Source of the DNA: Verrucomicrobiales bacterium
GTDB lineage: Bacteria > Verrucomicrobiota > Verrucomicrobiia > Limisphaerales > CAIMTB01
Reading direction: 5' to 3'
DNA length: 54,355 nt
NCBI GenBank assembly: GCA_016795425.1
Contig: JAEUHG010000226.1
Coordinates: 1-54,355 of the forward strand
Part shown: piece by piece, positions 41,801 through 49,604 of the stretch
Layout of the letters: each line of letters starts with the position of its first letter
How positions within the stretch are numbered: position 1 is the first letter of the stretch
Notes under the pieces: generated by a model
Database searches by the model: none
Told to the model about the DNA's origin: nothing
What the model saw: only the letters and a program-made list of their open reading frames with translations
Program-made: the position numbers and the translations under genes

Positions 41801-44800
41801 CACCTTCGTCTATGGCTCGACCCGAGCCGTCTACGGACTTGGCACGCTCTACAGCGGAAGTCCGTTCGTCAGCCCGGGATACAACGGGCCCGCCGGGTCG
41901 ACCCTCTGCGGTTATGTCCTCCATTTTCCCGAGGACGACGCCCTGCTCGGGGAAACAGATTTCGTGATGGATTGGCCCATCCGCGACGACACCCGGCAAC
42001 TGGAACAGCGGGCCTACGAGTTCGCCGCCGATATCGGCCTCCCGTACCTCCATCGCCGATTCATCCATCTCTACGTCAACAGCTCCAAGCGCGGTTCCGT
42101 CTACGAAGACACCCAGCAGCCCGGCAGTGCCTACCTCCGCAACTGGGCCCCGGATGACAACGATGGCAATCTGCACAAGATCGAGGATTGGTTCGAGTTC
42201 ACCAATAGCGGTGACATGGAATCCAATGAAGATGCTTATCTCGCGGATTTCCGCCGTTCCGATGGATCCAAGAATACCGCCAGATACCGCTGGAGCTTCC
42301 GACCCCGTGCCGTCCAAAACTCCTCTCACGATTTCGAGGCTCTGTTCCGCCTGGTCGACGCCGCCGCTCCCCCCACTCAACTGCTCGAATTCCAGCGAGA
42401 CCTGGAACGTGAAATGGATGTGGAGCAGTGGGCCGGCATCTTCGCCGTCGAACACGCCGTCGGTAACTGGGACAGCTTCGGCTATCGCCGCGGAAAGAAC
42501 ATGTATGCCTACCGCCCCGAACGCGGTCCGTGGCGCCTCTTCATGTGGGATATCGACTTCGTCATGAGCGCCGGTGGCGAGGGTCCCAATAACTATGCCT
42601 ATTCCACCATCGACGGCACCATCGCCAAGCTCTACCAACACGCCCCCTTCCAGCGCGCCTACTGGCGGGCGGTCAAGAAATTGGTTCTCGGCCCCATGAG
42701 ACCCGAACGCTTCAACGCGCGCACGGAGGCCGTTCGGCTCGGTCTGCTCGATAACGGCATCAACTCCACCAGCCTCACCGCCGCCCGAAATTGGGTGCGC
42801 GATCAGCGCAACAATCTGCTCACGCAACTCGATCAACTCGATAACGAATTCTCCTATCAATCCAATGTCCAAGGCGGGTCCACCACCAGCCCCGTTCTCT
42901 ACCTCCAAGGCCAGGGACCGATCGAAATGACCGGATTGCTCGTCAACGGCGAGGTCCACCCCGTCAACTGGCTCGTCCCCAACCTGTGGGTCGCCTCCAT
43001 CCCCCTCCAAGCCGGCCGACAAACCCTCTCCTTCGCTCCCGTCGATGCCGCCGGCCGGAACTTGTCCGCGTCGCGAAACCTCAGCGTCACACTCTCCGAA
43101 ACGCCCCTACCCGAATCCCAGCGGATCGTGATCAACGAGATCCACGCCAATCCCAAATTCAACGGCGCCGCTTTCGTTGAACTCCACAATCCATCCGCCA
43201 CCCAGGCGATCGACCTGTCAGACCTCCTCCTCGTGGGCTCCGGCCGCTATGCCTTCCCGCCCAACACGCTTCTGTTTCCTGGCCAGTGGCTCGTCCTTGC
43301 CCAGGACGTCGGACCCTTCCAATCGGAATTCGGCAGAACCCAACTTCCCGCCGCACGGCTTCCCTGGGTCTTGCCCGCCCACGGCGAAACGCTCGCCGTC
43401 GTTCGCCCGGCCAAAGGAACCAATCCAGCCGTCACGCTCACCGCCGTCACCTACCGTCCGGATGGGCCGTGGCCCGCCTCTACCCCCGGCCGATCCCTGC
43501 AACTGCGGGACCCCGCCCGGGGCGAAGATGATCGCGTGGGCGATTGGGCCACCTACTCTCCACCCACCAATGCCAGTCCTTGGAAGGAGTTCTCCGTCGA
43601 AGGCCCCGCTGGAGGAACCAACCTGCTCCTCTACATCGCGTCCTTCCCGCCATCCTTGACCCCCACCGACATTGCCGGTCGTTGGATCGGAAATCTGTCC
43701 ACCTTCGGATTCGATTTTGCCGCCGACTTCACCCGCGACACGGCGGGAACCCTCTCCGGGCGCTTCTATGCCGGCGACACGACGGGAAATCCCGATTTCC
43801 CCGGCTCTGAACTCGGTGATGTCACCGCAGGAACGGATGGCTCCATCCGATTCACCTGGACGGAGATCGACGGACGCTTCACCGGGCGCATCGACGCCTC
43901 GGGACGCCGCGCCACTGGCACCTTCACTTTCCAGGGCGGTTCCTCTCCCTTCACTCTCACTCGCCAACTGCCGGCGGGTACGGTCTGGGTGGAAGACCTG
44001 AAACTCACCCGGAAAGGCGATGAGACCAACCTCATCCGCAATGGTGGCTTCGACGCCGACATCACCAACGAATGGCAGATCACCGGGGCCCACCAAGACT
44101 CGGCCCGTGTGGAAACCTCCGGACCGCTCGTGGATGGACTGCCTCAGTTCGCACTGCGCCTGACCGCCACTTCGGGTGGCAATGGTTCCCTAAGCAATGC
44201 CGTGAGCCAGTCGATCCCCAACGTGGTCACCGGTGTGACCTATCGCCTCAGCGGCCGATATCAGTCTGTCGAAGCTCAAGGCCTCGTCATCGGTCTCGAA
44301 GGTGGACCCCGCTTTTTCACCGACTTGCGTCCCCGAATCGATGCCGGCCCCGATGCCACCCCGGGGCGCCCGAATTCCGTCGCCGAATCCCTCTCTCCGA
44401 TTCCCCTGGTCTGGGTCAACGAAGTCCAGCCACGCAATTCCAACGGCCTTCGCGATGCCGCCGGAGAAGCCGAACCCTGGCTCGAACTTCACAATTCCGG
44501 TGCATCGGCGGTCTCCCTGGATGGTTTCTTCCTTACCGACAATCCCGCGGAACCCCGCAAATGGGCGTTTCCCAACGGATACTCCCTCGCCGCCGGCGGG
44601 TTTCTCGTGGTTTGGATGGACGGCGAAAGCTCGGAAAGCAGTTCCACCGCACCGCATGCCGGCTTCCGAATCAACGAAGACTCCGGTGTCGTCATCCTGA
44701 GTCGGGACCAATCGGGCGGATTACTGCCGGTGGATTTCCTCCGGTACTCCAGCATTCCTGAGTCCGCCTCCTTCGGGCATCTCCCCGAGACCTGGGTGCA

Positions 44801-45548
44801 TGCCGACACCGTCCTGTCTCGCCCCAGTCCCGGACAATCCAACGTCTCGGACCCCGGGACGCAACAAGTCTGGATCAACGAGTGGATGGCCAGCAACGAT
44901 GGCTCCGTTCGCGATCCGGCCGATCTTGATGCTGACGACTGGTTTGAACTCCATAATGCCGGCACATCCCCGGTCGATCTCGAGGGCTGGCTGCTAACGG
45001 ATGCCCTTTCCAATCTGTCCAAGTTCCGCATCCCGGCAGGCTACGTCATCCCGCCGCATGGCTTTCTCCTGGTCTGGGCGGATGAGGAATCCGGCCAGAA
45101 TGCACCCGCCCGCCCCGACCTCCACGTGAACTTCCGGCTCTCCAGCGACGGCGAAGAAATCGTGTTGTCACGACCTGACGGTTCCATCATGGATCACGTC
45201 CGCTATACCCGTCAGAACCCCGGGGAGAGCTTCGGCCGGTACCCCGATGGCGCGCCCGGCACCGAGTACATCCTTCTCGCCAACCCCTCGCCGGGCAGCA
45301 GCAATTCCGGGCAGCCGAACACTGGCCCTCAAATCGTCATGGTTGAACGGCGATCCGATGGATCGTTCCTGGTGCGCGTCTCAGCAGAGCCCGGAACCCA
45401 ATATCGACTGCGCACCAAGGAGGACTTGGGCCAACCCACCTGGACGTCCACCGCCATCACGGTCACAGCCTCAGGGCCCTTCGCCGACCTTGCATGGCCC
45501 GCCGACGACGCGACGCAGCGGTTCTTTCAAATCGAGCGCCTTCCCTAG
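38820..45548 (+). CDS. Giant secreted CotH-kinase / lamin-tail-domain protein
   Basis: 2242 residues from ATG 38820 (a TTG six bases upstream is less likely). Signal peptide, then a concanavalin-like domain (~40-225). Three lamin-tail domains follow at ~240-320, 408-525 and 535-625 ('ITEVHYNPPGDPTEFEPSLQ', 'ITEVFGG', 'ISEVMYRP...YLELWNPG'). Next come carbohydrate-binding-like beta domains, a CotH-type kinase domain (~960-1313) with 'GNWDSFGYRRGKNMYAYRP' and 'WRLFMWDIDFVMSAG', then more lamin-tail domains at ~1430-1525, 1860-1940 and 2017-2095, and the short C-terminal beta domain. CotH kinases use ATP to phosphorylate proteins; how an exported one gets ATP is unknown, and many bacterial ones may be structural. 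Probably a cell-surface or matrix protein. Confidence 0.88.
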   Translation: MFSTVPRRSWVAPFVYLALLSLTLTLAQAHAATIPSLDALVGVVLGESPAGGSFTNSGGSVQIQAQGAGIGTRGDQGVFAYASHGTNDFDVKVRVERLDPTSLIARAGIVVRDQTASSTPMAAIVATPGMSGVQFLVRTSAESVAAISGYHSVSFPNTWLRLQRSNDVLRGFASFDGRRWTQVGKAPLILTNVLLGLAASSGQANATTTAVFRDWSDASGDSEDALPPRSEPPGPSSRRTALAITEVHYNPPGDPTEFEPSLQFIELFNSDFTSKELGGFRLEASAMSYVFPTNATLAAGGYLVVARNPEVLRTFYTNLAAESILGPWEGNLGRGDDTVRLWSPFGALLLEIPYSDRSPWPLAADGEGHSIVLARPSYGESDPRAWAASPQFQGSPGRADGFDADPRRGLRITEVFGGQRGNTGPFIEIFNAGVDPAPLDDLAVTGPFANSAPRIALPPTLLEPGSRLLIDIPTNTPLPSPLFIRTTPNAQVWDAVSFSGTAAQSPLGRLHLEHAALRRVSAPTPGLPNAAALPPKVVISEVMYRPISGRDDDQYLELWNPGTDVVPLQGWRLKDGVEFEFPAGLQLSPGERAVVARNAARLRQTYTHLPPSRLLGEFSGRLAGQGERITLLDATGAEEFSFTYRSGGEWPTLADGGGSSLELLHPGLDPDLGSNWAASDESHRAAWQTYEITGPLEGGRGAITDVRLILLDPGETLVDDVEVVAEGSTNLLANPDFESGLNGWTLAGTHERSSLSTNGGFGSSAQALLLRAYERGDNGINSARATLRTGLRNGTNTTLRIRARWLAGTRDLLVRVRGNYLELPIRLAVPEDLGTPGLPNSRSIPAPRPALSELAHFPVLPAEGQPVRVTVRISGLPNANLPVLHYRLDPSAEFAPPITMTDSGTEGDRVADDGLFTGVIPGQAARIMAAFHVTLDSGDTEVRTPSLSPGREALVRWGEAQPAGNLGVYRIWITRATESRWSSRPKLHNGDLDGTFVYGSTRAVYGLGTLYSGSPFVSPGYNGPAGSTLCGYVLHFPEDDALLGETDFVMDWPIRDDTRQLEQRAYEFAADIGLPYLHRRFIHLYVNSSKRGSVYEDTQQPGSAYLRNWAPDDNDGNLHKIEDWFEFTNSGDMESNEDAYLADFRRSDGSKNTARYRWSFRPRAVQNSSHDFEALFRLVDAAAPPTQLLEFQRDLEREMDVEQWAGIFAVEHAVGNWDSFGYRRGKNMYAYRPERGPWRLFMWDIDFVMSAGGEGPNNYAYSTIDGTIAKLYQHAPFQRAYWRAVKKLVLGPMRPERFNARTEAVRLGLLDNGINSTSLTAARNWVRDQRNNLLTQLDQLDNEFSYQSNVQGGSTTSPVLYLQGQGPIEMTGLLVNGEVHPVNWLVPNLWVASIPLQAGRQTLSFAPVDAAGRNLSASRNLSVTLSETPLPESQRIVINEIHANPKFNGAAFVELHNPSATQAIDLSDLLLVGSGRYAFPPNTLLFPGQWLVLAQDVGPFQSEFGRTQLPAARLPWVLPAHGETLAVVRPAKGTNPAVTLTAVTYRPDGPWPASTPGRSLQLRDPARGEDDRVGDWATYSPPTNASPWKEFSVEGPAGGTNLLLYIASFPPSLTPTDIAGRWIGNLSTFGFDFAADFTRDTAGTLSGRFYAGDTTGNPDFPGSELGDVTAGTDGSIRFTWTEIDGRFTGRIDASGRRATGTFTFQGGSSPFTLTRQLPAGTVWVEDLKLTRKGDETNLIRNGGFDADITNEWQITGAHQDSARVETSGPLVDGLPQFALRLTATSGGNGSLSNAVSQSIPNVVTGVTYRLSGRYQSVEAQGLVIGLEGGPRFFTDLRPRIDAGPDATPGRPNSVAESLSPIPLVWVNEVQPRNSNGLRDAAGEAEPWLELHNSGASAVSLDGFFLTDNPAEPRKWAFPNGYSLAAGGFLVVWMDGESSESSSTAPHAGFRINEDSGVVILSRDQSGGLLPVDFLRYSSIPESASFGHLPETWVHADTVLSRPSPGQSNVSDPGTQQVWINEWMASNDGSVRDPADLDADDWFELHNAGTSPVDLEGWLLTDALSNLSKFRIPAGYVIPPHGFLLVWADEESGQNAPARPDLHVNFRLSSDGEEIVLSRPDGSIMDHVRYTRQNPGESFGRYPDGAPGTEYILLANPSPGSSNSGQPNTGPQIVMVERRSDGSFLVRVSAEPGTQYRLRTKEDLGQPTWTSTAITVTASGPFADLAWPADDATQRFFQIERLP

Positions 45549-45562
45549 AGACTCGGCCGCGG

Positions 45563-46237
45563 GTGAATATCCGGGCCTTGTTCCTCCTGTTCCCGCTCGC
45601 GGCGGGCTTCGAAGCCTGCCGCTCGGGAGGGTTGGCCATGAAACTCGCCGTGCCGCTGGGCTGTGCGCTGATCTTGGTGGTGGGTGATGCCCCCATTCGC
45701 CAGCACCGCGACGTTGCCTGGGTGTTGCTTGCCTTCGCCGCCTCCATGATCGGCGACACGTTTTTGTCCACGCGTGCCGGCAGGGAATCGTTTTACCTCG
45801 CGGGAATCGCCGCCTTTTTCGTGGCTCACGCCGGCTATCTCGGCTTCGCCCTTCGGAACGGACGGATCCACAGAATCCTGCTGACCCTGCTGCTCGCCGG
45901 CTACCTCGCCTGGTTCGTCGTGCAATTGGGGCCAGCGATCTCCAGCGTCGCCTTGCGCTACGCCGCATTGGCGTACCTTCTGATCTCCTGCGTCGCGTGG
46001 TCCGCCGCCGCTGGCCTGCGTCTTCCGCCCGCCGCCAAGGGTGCCTATGTGGCGGGGATAGGTCTTATTGTGTTCTCCGATACCCTCATCGCCCTCAAGG
46101 ACTTCCTGAAGGTTTCCGACCCTAGCTTTCTCATCCTGCCCACTTATTACCTGGCCCAAATCTTGATCACTTGGGCCGTGGTCATGCGCGGCGTCCCGCC
46201 GAAACCGGGTGGTACGCCGGAATTTGCAAGCGGATGA
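45563..46237 (+). CDS. YhhN family (lysoplasmalogenase-like) membrane protein
   Basis: 224 residues from GTG 45563, just after the CotH gene stop. About 7-8 hydrophobic helices. Family features: 'AFAASMIGDTFL', 'GIAAFFVAHAGYLGFAL', 'GIGLIVFSDTLIALKDF', and a terminal helix with 'TYYLAQILITWAVVM'. The conserved acidic residues Asp in IGD and FSD are those thought to form the catalytic site of the TMEM86/YhhN lysoplasmalogenases, which hydrolyse the vinyl-ether bond of lysoplasmalogen. The start is uncertain because no ATG precedes the first helix. The stop overlaps the next start (ATGA). Confidence 0.8.
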   Translation: MNIRALFLLFPLAAGFEACRSGGLAMKLAVPLGCALILVVGDAPIRQHRDVAWVLLAFAASMIGDTFLSTRAGRESFYLAGIAAFFVAHAGYLGFALRNGRIHRILLTLLLAGYLAWFVVQLGPAISSVALRYAALAYLLISCVAWSAAAGLRLPPAAKGAYVAGIGLIVFSDTLIALKDFLKVSDPSFLILPTYYLAQILITWAVVMRGVPPKPGGTPEFASG

Positions 46238-47757
46238 AACGACGGCATTCTGGACCCCAGATGTTGTCATCGAACCGCGTCCGGCCATGGACCTTCATTC
46301 TGAGCGTCGCCGCTTCCACCCTTTCCCTTCCAGCTCAACCCCTGTTCATCCCCAACGCTTCCTTCGAGTCGCCTTCGACGTCATTCGTCGATAACCGTCT
46401 CGACCGCTGGCAGAAGACTCCCAAGCCGGGATGGTACGACGAGAGCGGCGGTTTCACCTGGGATCAGCTCTTCGGTGTGTTCAAGAACACCGAACCCGGT
46501 AAACCCGATCACATTGTCAACGTCAGCGGCGACCAGGCCATCTACCTCTTCGCCGTCCCCGAAGTGGGCATCTTCCAGGACGCGGTCGCGGCCGGTGAGC
46601 GGTTCACCGTCGGCACCTCCTACACCCTCACCGCCGCGGTCATCGGCGGCGGCGGCGGTATGACCAATGGCGTCAGCCTGGAGATGAGTCTGTACTACCT
46701 CGACGACGGCGGAAACCGCATCGCGGTGGGTGCAACCAATATCGTCCACGACCCCGCCCGGTTTCCTGACATCAATCATTTCGTCGATGTCGAACTCGCC
46801 ATCCCCGGCGTCCGGCCCACTGATGCCTGGGCGGGTCGTCCCATCGGGATTCGATTTCTCTCCACCGCCAACCCGGCGAACGCCGGTGGCTACTGGGATC
46901 TCGACCACGTGCGTCTCGCCGCCTCCATCGACTTGCCCAACGCATCCTTCGAGTCACCGCAGACCGCCTTCGTCGACAACCGAGTCGATGCCTGGCAGAA
47001 AACACCCAAACCTGTCTGGTACGACGAAAGCGGCGGATTCACTTGGGAGCAATTGTCCGGTGTCTTCAGGAACACGGAACCAGGCAAGGACGATCACCTC
47101 GAAAACGCCGATGGCGCGCAGGCCTTCTACCTGTTTGCCGTACCCACCGTCGGCCTCTCCCTGGATCGAACGGTTACCAACTCCACCACTCCATTTCTCG
47201 CCCGCTTCGAACCCGGCAACGCCTACTCCCTCACGACCGCGGTCCAAGGGGGGGGCGGAGGCATGACCAATGGAGTCACCCTCGAACTGGCACTCTATTA
47301 TCTCGATGATTCCGGTGCACCCCGGACCGTCGCCTCCACCCTCGTCACCAACGACGCCGCGACCTTTCCGTCACGCCATCTTCTGTCCGATTTCGTCCTT
47401 CGCACGGCAACGGTGAAAACCACCGACCCATGGGCCGGTAAAAGCATGGGCATCCGAATACTATCCACCGTCGATCCCGCGCTCGCCGGTGGGTATTGGA
47501 ACATCGATCACCCCAGGCTCAAGGCCCATCCGGCTCCTGCTGTCCTCATGCCGACCGCGACCGATGGCCGACCGAGTTTCGTGCTCCGCGGCGATCCGGG
47601 CGCGCGCATCGAAGTCCTCTCCTCCGATACCCCGACCGCACCCGCCGCCGTATGGACCACGGTGACCACTGTCACCAATTCCACGGGTTTTGTTGAATTC
47701 AGCGATGTCGTCATGGGTGGCGGTCAGCGCTATTATCAGTCACGCCAGTTGCCGTGA
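46234..47757 (+). CDS. Secreted protein with tandem-duplicated domain
   Basis: 507 residues from ATG 46234, overlapping the YhhN stop by four bases; a second start at 46261 also gives a signal peptide (SSNRVRPWTFILSVAASTLS). Two copies of a ~195-residue beta domain follow, at about 42-230 and 233-440. They share NASFESP.(T/S).FVDNR.D.WQKTPKP, WYDESGGFTW, NTEPGK, GGGGGMTNGV.LE and GGYW..DH. Copy two has a small insertion before the GGGGG segment. The C-terminus is the short 'FVLRGDPGARIEVLS...RYYQSRQL' domain typical of exported proteins here. The duplicated unit resembles PEP-CTERM-associated/carbohydrate-binding-like modules; ligand unknown. Confidence 0.8.
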   Translation: MKRRHSGPQMLSSNRVRPWTFILSVAASTLSLPAQPLFIPNASFESPSTSFVDNRLDRWQKTPKPGWYDESGGFTWDQLFGVFKNTEPGKPDHIVNVSGDQAIYLFAVPEVGIFQDAVAAGERFTVGTSYTLTAAVIGGGGGMTNGVSLEMSLYYLDDGGNRIAVGATNIVHDPARFPDINHFVDVELAIPGVRPTDAWAGRPIGIRFLSTANPANAGGYWDLDHVRLAASIDLPNASFESPQTAFVDNRVDAWQKTPKPVWYDESGGFTWEQLSGVFRNTEPGKDDHLENADGAQAFYLFAVPTVGLSLDRTVTNSTTPFLARFEPGNAYSLTTAVQGGGGGMTNGVTLELALYYLDDSGAPRTVASTLVTNDAATFPSRHLLSDFVLRTATVKTTDPWAGKSMGIRILSTVDPALAGGYWNIDHPRLKAHPAPAVLMPTATDGRPSFVLRGDPGARIEVLSSDTPTAPAAVWTTVTTVTNSTGFVEFSDVVMGGGQRYYQSRQLP

Positions 47758-47806
47758 CGTCCCAAGCCGTCCATCCCTGCCCACCGGACGGCGCGCCATC
47801 GCCAGC

Positions 47807-48637
47807 ATGCCGTCAACCTTTGATGCCGTCTCCGGACCGACGCCGCCACGCCACCGCGGATCCCGCGGGTCAGCGTCGGGCTTCACGCTGATCGAACTTC
47901 TGGTCGTCGTCTCGATCCTTGCCATTCTGGCATCGTTGCTATTGCCCGCCCTTTCGTCCGCCAAAGCGAAGGGCCGACGCGCCGTGTGCCTCTCGAACCT
48001 GCGGCAGATCGGCACCGCGATCCGCGTCTATGCCGACGACCACGAGGGCCATATCCCCTTCGGTCCGACCGCACCCCCATTCACCAGTCCGGCCAGCTTC
48101 TATCCCTCCACAGGGGCCCCTACGAGTCTGATGTCTTTGCGGGATGGGCAACCCGTGGGACTCGGACTCCTGCTGGAAAACGCCTTGGCCGGCCAACCCA
48201 AAGTCGTCTTCTGCCCGGGCAATGATCAACCTGTCGACACCGCCCGAGAGCTCTCCAAGGTCCGTATCAGCCAGGCACAGTCCAGTTACTACTATCGCCA
48301 TGGCGGCAACACCCGGCTGTTTGATCCTGTGGGTGCCCCCTTCCGACCCGAGCATCTCCAACTGGATGCTCTCGGCGAAAACCGCCATGGACACGCCATC
48401 CGCGCTTTGGTCATGGACACCCAGTTTCTCTGCCCACCCGATCTGGAATCGTTCAACGTCCGTCCCAGAACCCACCATAGCCGACGTGACCAAGGCATCC
48501 TCTTCGCCGACGGGAGCGTGCGATCGCGCCCCAACAAGGAGGAACGCTTCACGGTCGACCTCAGCGACGCCTCGGAACTGCGTCTGGCCTTCGACAAGAT
48601 CCTGTCCGCGTTCGAGCGCGCCGATATCGAACCCTGA
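47807..48637 (+). CDS. Prepilin-like exported protein (DUF1559-type)
   Basis: 276 residues from ATG 47807. N-terminal type IV prepilin signal: after a 24-residue leader, GFTLIELLVVVSILAILASLLLPAL with the conserved Gly-Phe and Glu at +5. Then 'AKGRRAVCLSNLRQIGTAIRVYADDHEGHIP' and the end-block 'RRDQGILFADGSV', characteristic of the large verrucomicrobial/planctomycete family of prepilin-like proteins. No pilin assembly or secretion gene is adjacent. These proteins are processed by a prepilin peptidase and exposed on the surface; their role is unsettled. Confidence 0.9.
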   Translation: MPSTFDAVSGPTPPRHRGSRGSASGFTLIELLVVVSILAILASLLLPALSSAKAKGRRAVCLSNLRQIGTAIRVYADDHEGHIPFGPTAPPFTSPASFYPSTGAPTSLMSLRDGQPVGLGLLLENALAGQPKVVFCPGNDQPVDTARELSKVRISQAQSSYYYRHGGNTRLFDPVGAPFRPEHLQLDALGENRHGHAIRALVMDTQFLCPPDLESFNVRPRTHHSRRDQGILFADGSVRSRPNKEERFTVDLSDASELRLAFDKILSAFERADIEP

Positions 48638-48690
48638 TGGAAAGACTGAAACCATCGACGCCTCTCGTCGTCTAGACGGGAGACACCACC

Positions 48691-49407
48691 ATGGCCTGGT
48701 TTCAACTGCATGCCCAAAGTCTGGCCCATCGGGCTCAGAACGGCGGCCCGACATCGGCGCCGCTATCGCTCTCAGTCTCGATCGTCCTGGGAAGCATCGG
48801 ATTCTGCCTGGTCAGCATCGCGGGATTCATCCCTTGGGCGATCTTCGGCCGCGAGCTGGGACGTTCCCTCGGCGAAGCCGGGATGTATGCTGTCTGCGCC
48901 CTGGTTTTCATCGCTTTAGCCGGACCTTTTCTTCACCGCCTGATCATGGGAGGCGGCTCGCTACTGCGATTCTATCAACTCTTCCCCATCGCGTTCGGCG
49001 CCTATTCCATCGCCTGGATCGCCGGTTGGATGGCGCTGCGTGGACATCCGGGAAGCCTGGTGGGACTTCTCGCCGGAACGGCACTGATGGGCTGGATCCT
49101 CACGCGCGCGTTTGATGCCCAGGACGCCTTGTGGCCCATCGTCGCCGCTCTCTTCCTGTCCAACGCCGCCGGTTATTTCATCGGGGGTTGGGTCGAAGCG
49201 GGTTTGATGAAGGCTCGCGAACTCTCATTCTTCGGGAATCCCCTGCCTCGCCGTTCCCAGATGCGGTTTGCCATGCTGGCGTGGGGTGTGTTCTACGGAC
49301 TGGGGCTCGGGGCCGGTCTCGGCTATGCATTTCACCGTTGCCAGCGTGCGGCGCGCAGCCTCATCGGCCAGACTCCGCCTCCGACCTCCCAGTCATCGGT
49401 TTCCTGA
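48691..49407 (+). CDS. Polytopic membrane protein, unknown
   Basis: 238 residues, about six transmembrane helices (e.g. SIVLGSIGFCLVSIAGFIPW, AGMYAVCALVFIALAGPFLH, LLRFYQLFPIAFGAYSIAWI, LWPIVAALFLSNAAGYFIGG, FAMLAWGVFYGLGLGAGLGY). It begins 53 bp after the prepilin-like gene, same strand. No family recognised. A periodic pattern of small residues (GxxxG-like) in the helices suggests tight packing, but no transport motif is visible. Confidence 0.75.
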   Translation: MAWFQLHAQSLAHRAQNGGPTSAPLSLSVSIVLGSIGFCLVSIAGFIPWAIFGRELGRSLGEAGMYAVCALVFIALAGPFLHRLIMGGGSLLRFYQLFPIAFGAYSIAWIAGWMALRGHPGSLVGLLAGTALMGWILTRAFDAQDALWPIVAALFLSNAAGYFIGGWVEAGLMKARELSFFGNPLPRRSQMRFAMLAWGVFYGLGLGAGLGYAFHRCQRAARSLIGQTPPPTSQSSVS

Positions 49408-49604
49408 GTCGCTTCGTCGTCGGTCAATCAGGGCGATCCCGCCTTGGCGCATGGCCCCAATACGCGAGGTCATTCTCATTCTCGTCGTGGCTCTCTACCA
49501 ATCGCTGTCCCTCTTCGGTAAAGCGACTTCCCGCCTTTCGCAACCTTAGCCTTTCACGCCAAAACTCTGCCTGACACCCCGGCCTTGAATGCCCACCCTG
49601 GGGC

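Noticed and set aside
49451..49549. 32-codon hydrophobic frame between two genes
   Set aside because: No ribosome binding site, and it lies in an ordinary intergenic gap; a few such frames are expected by chance.
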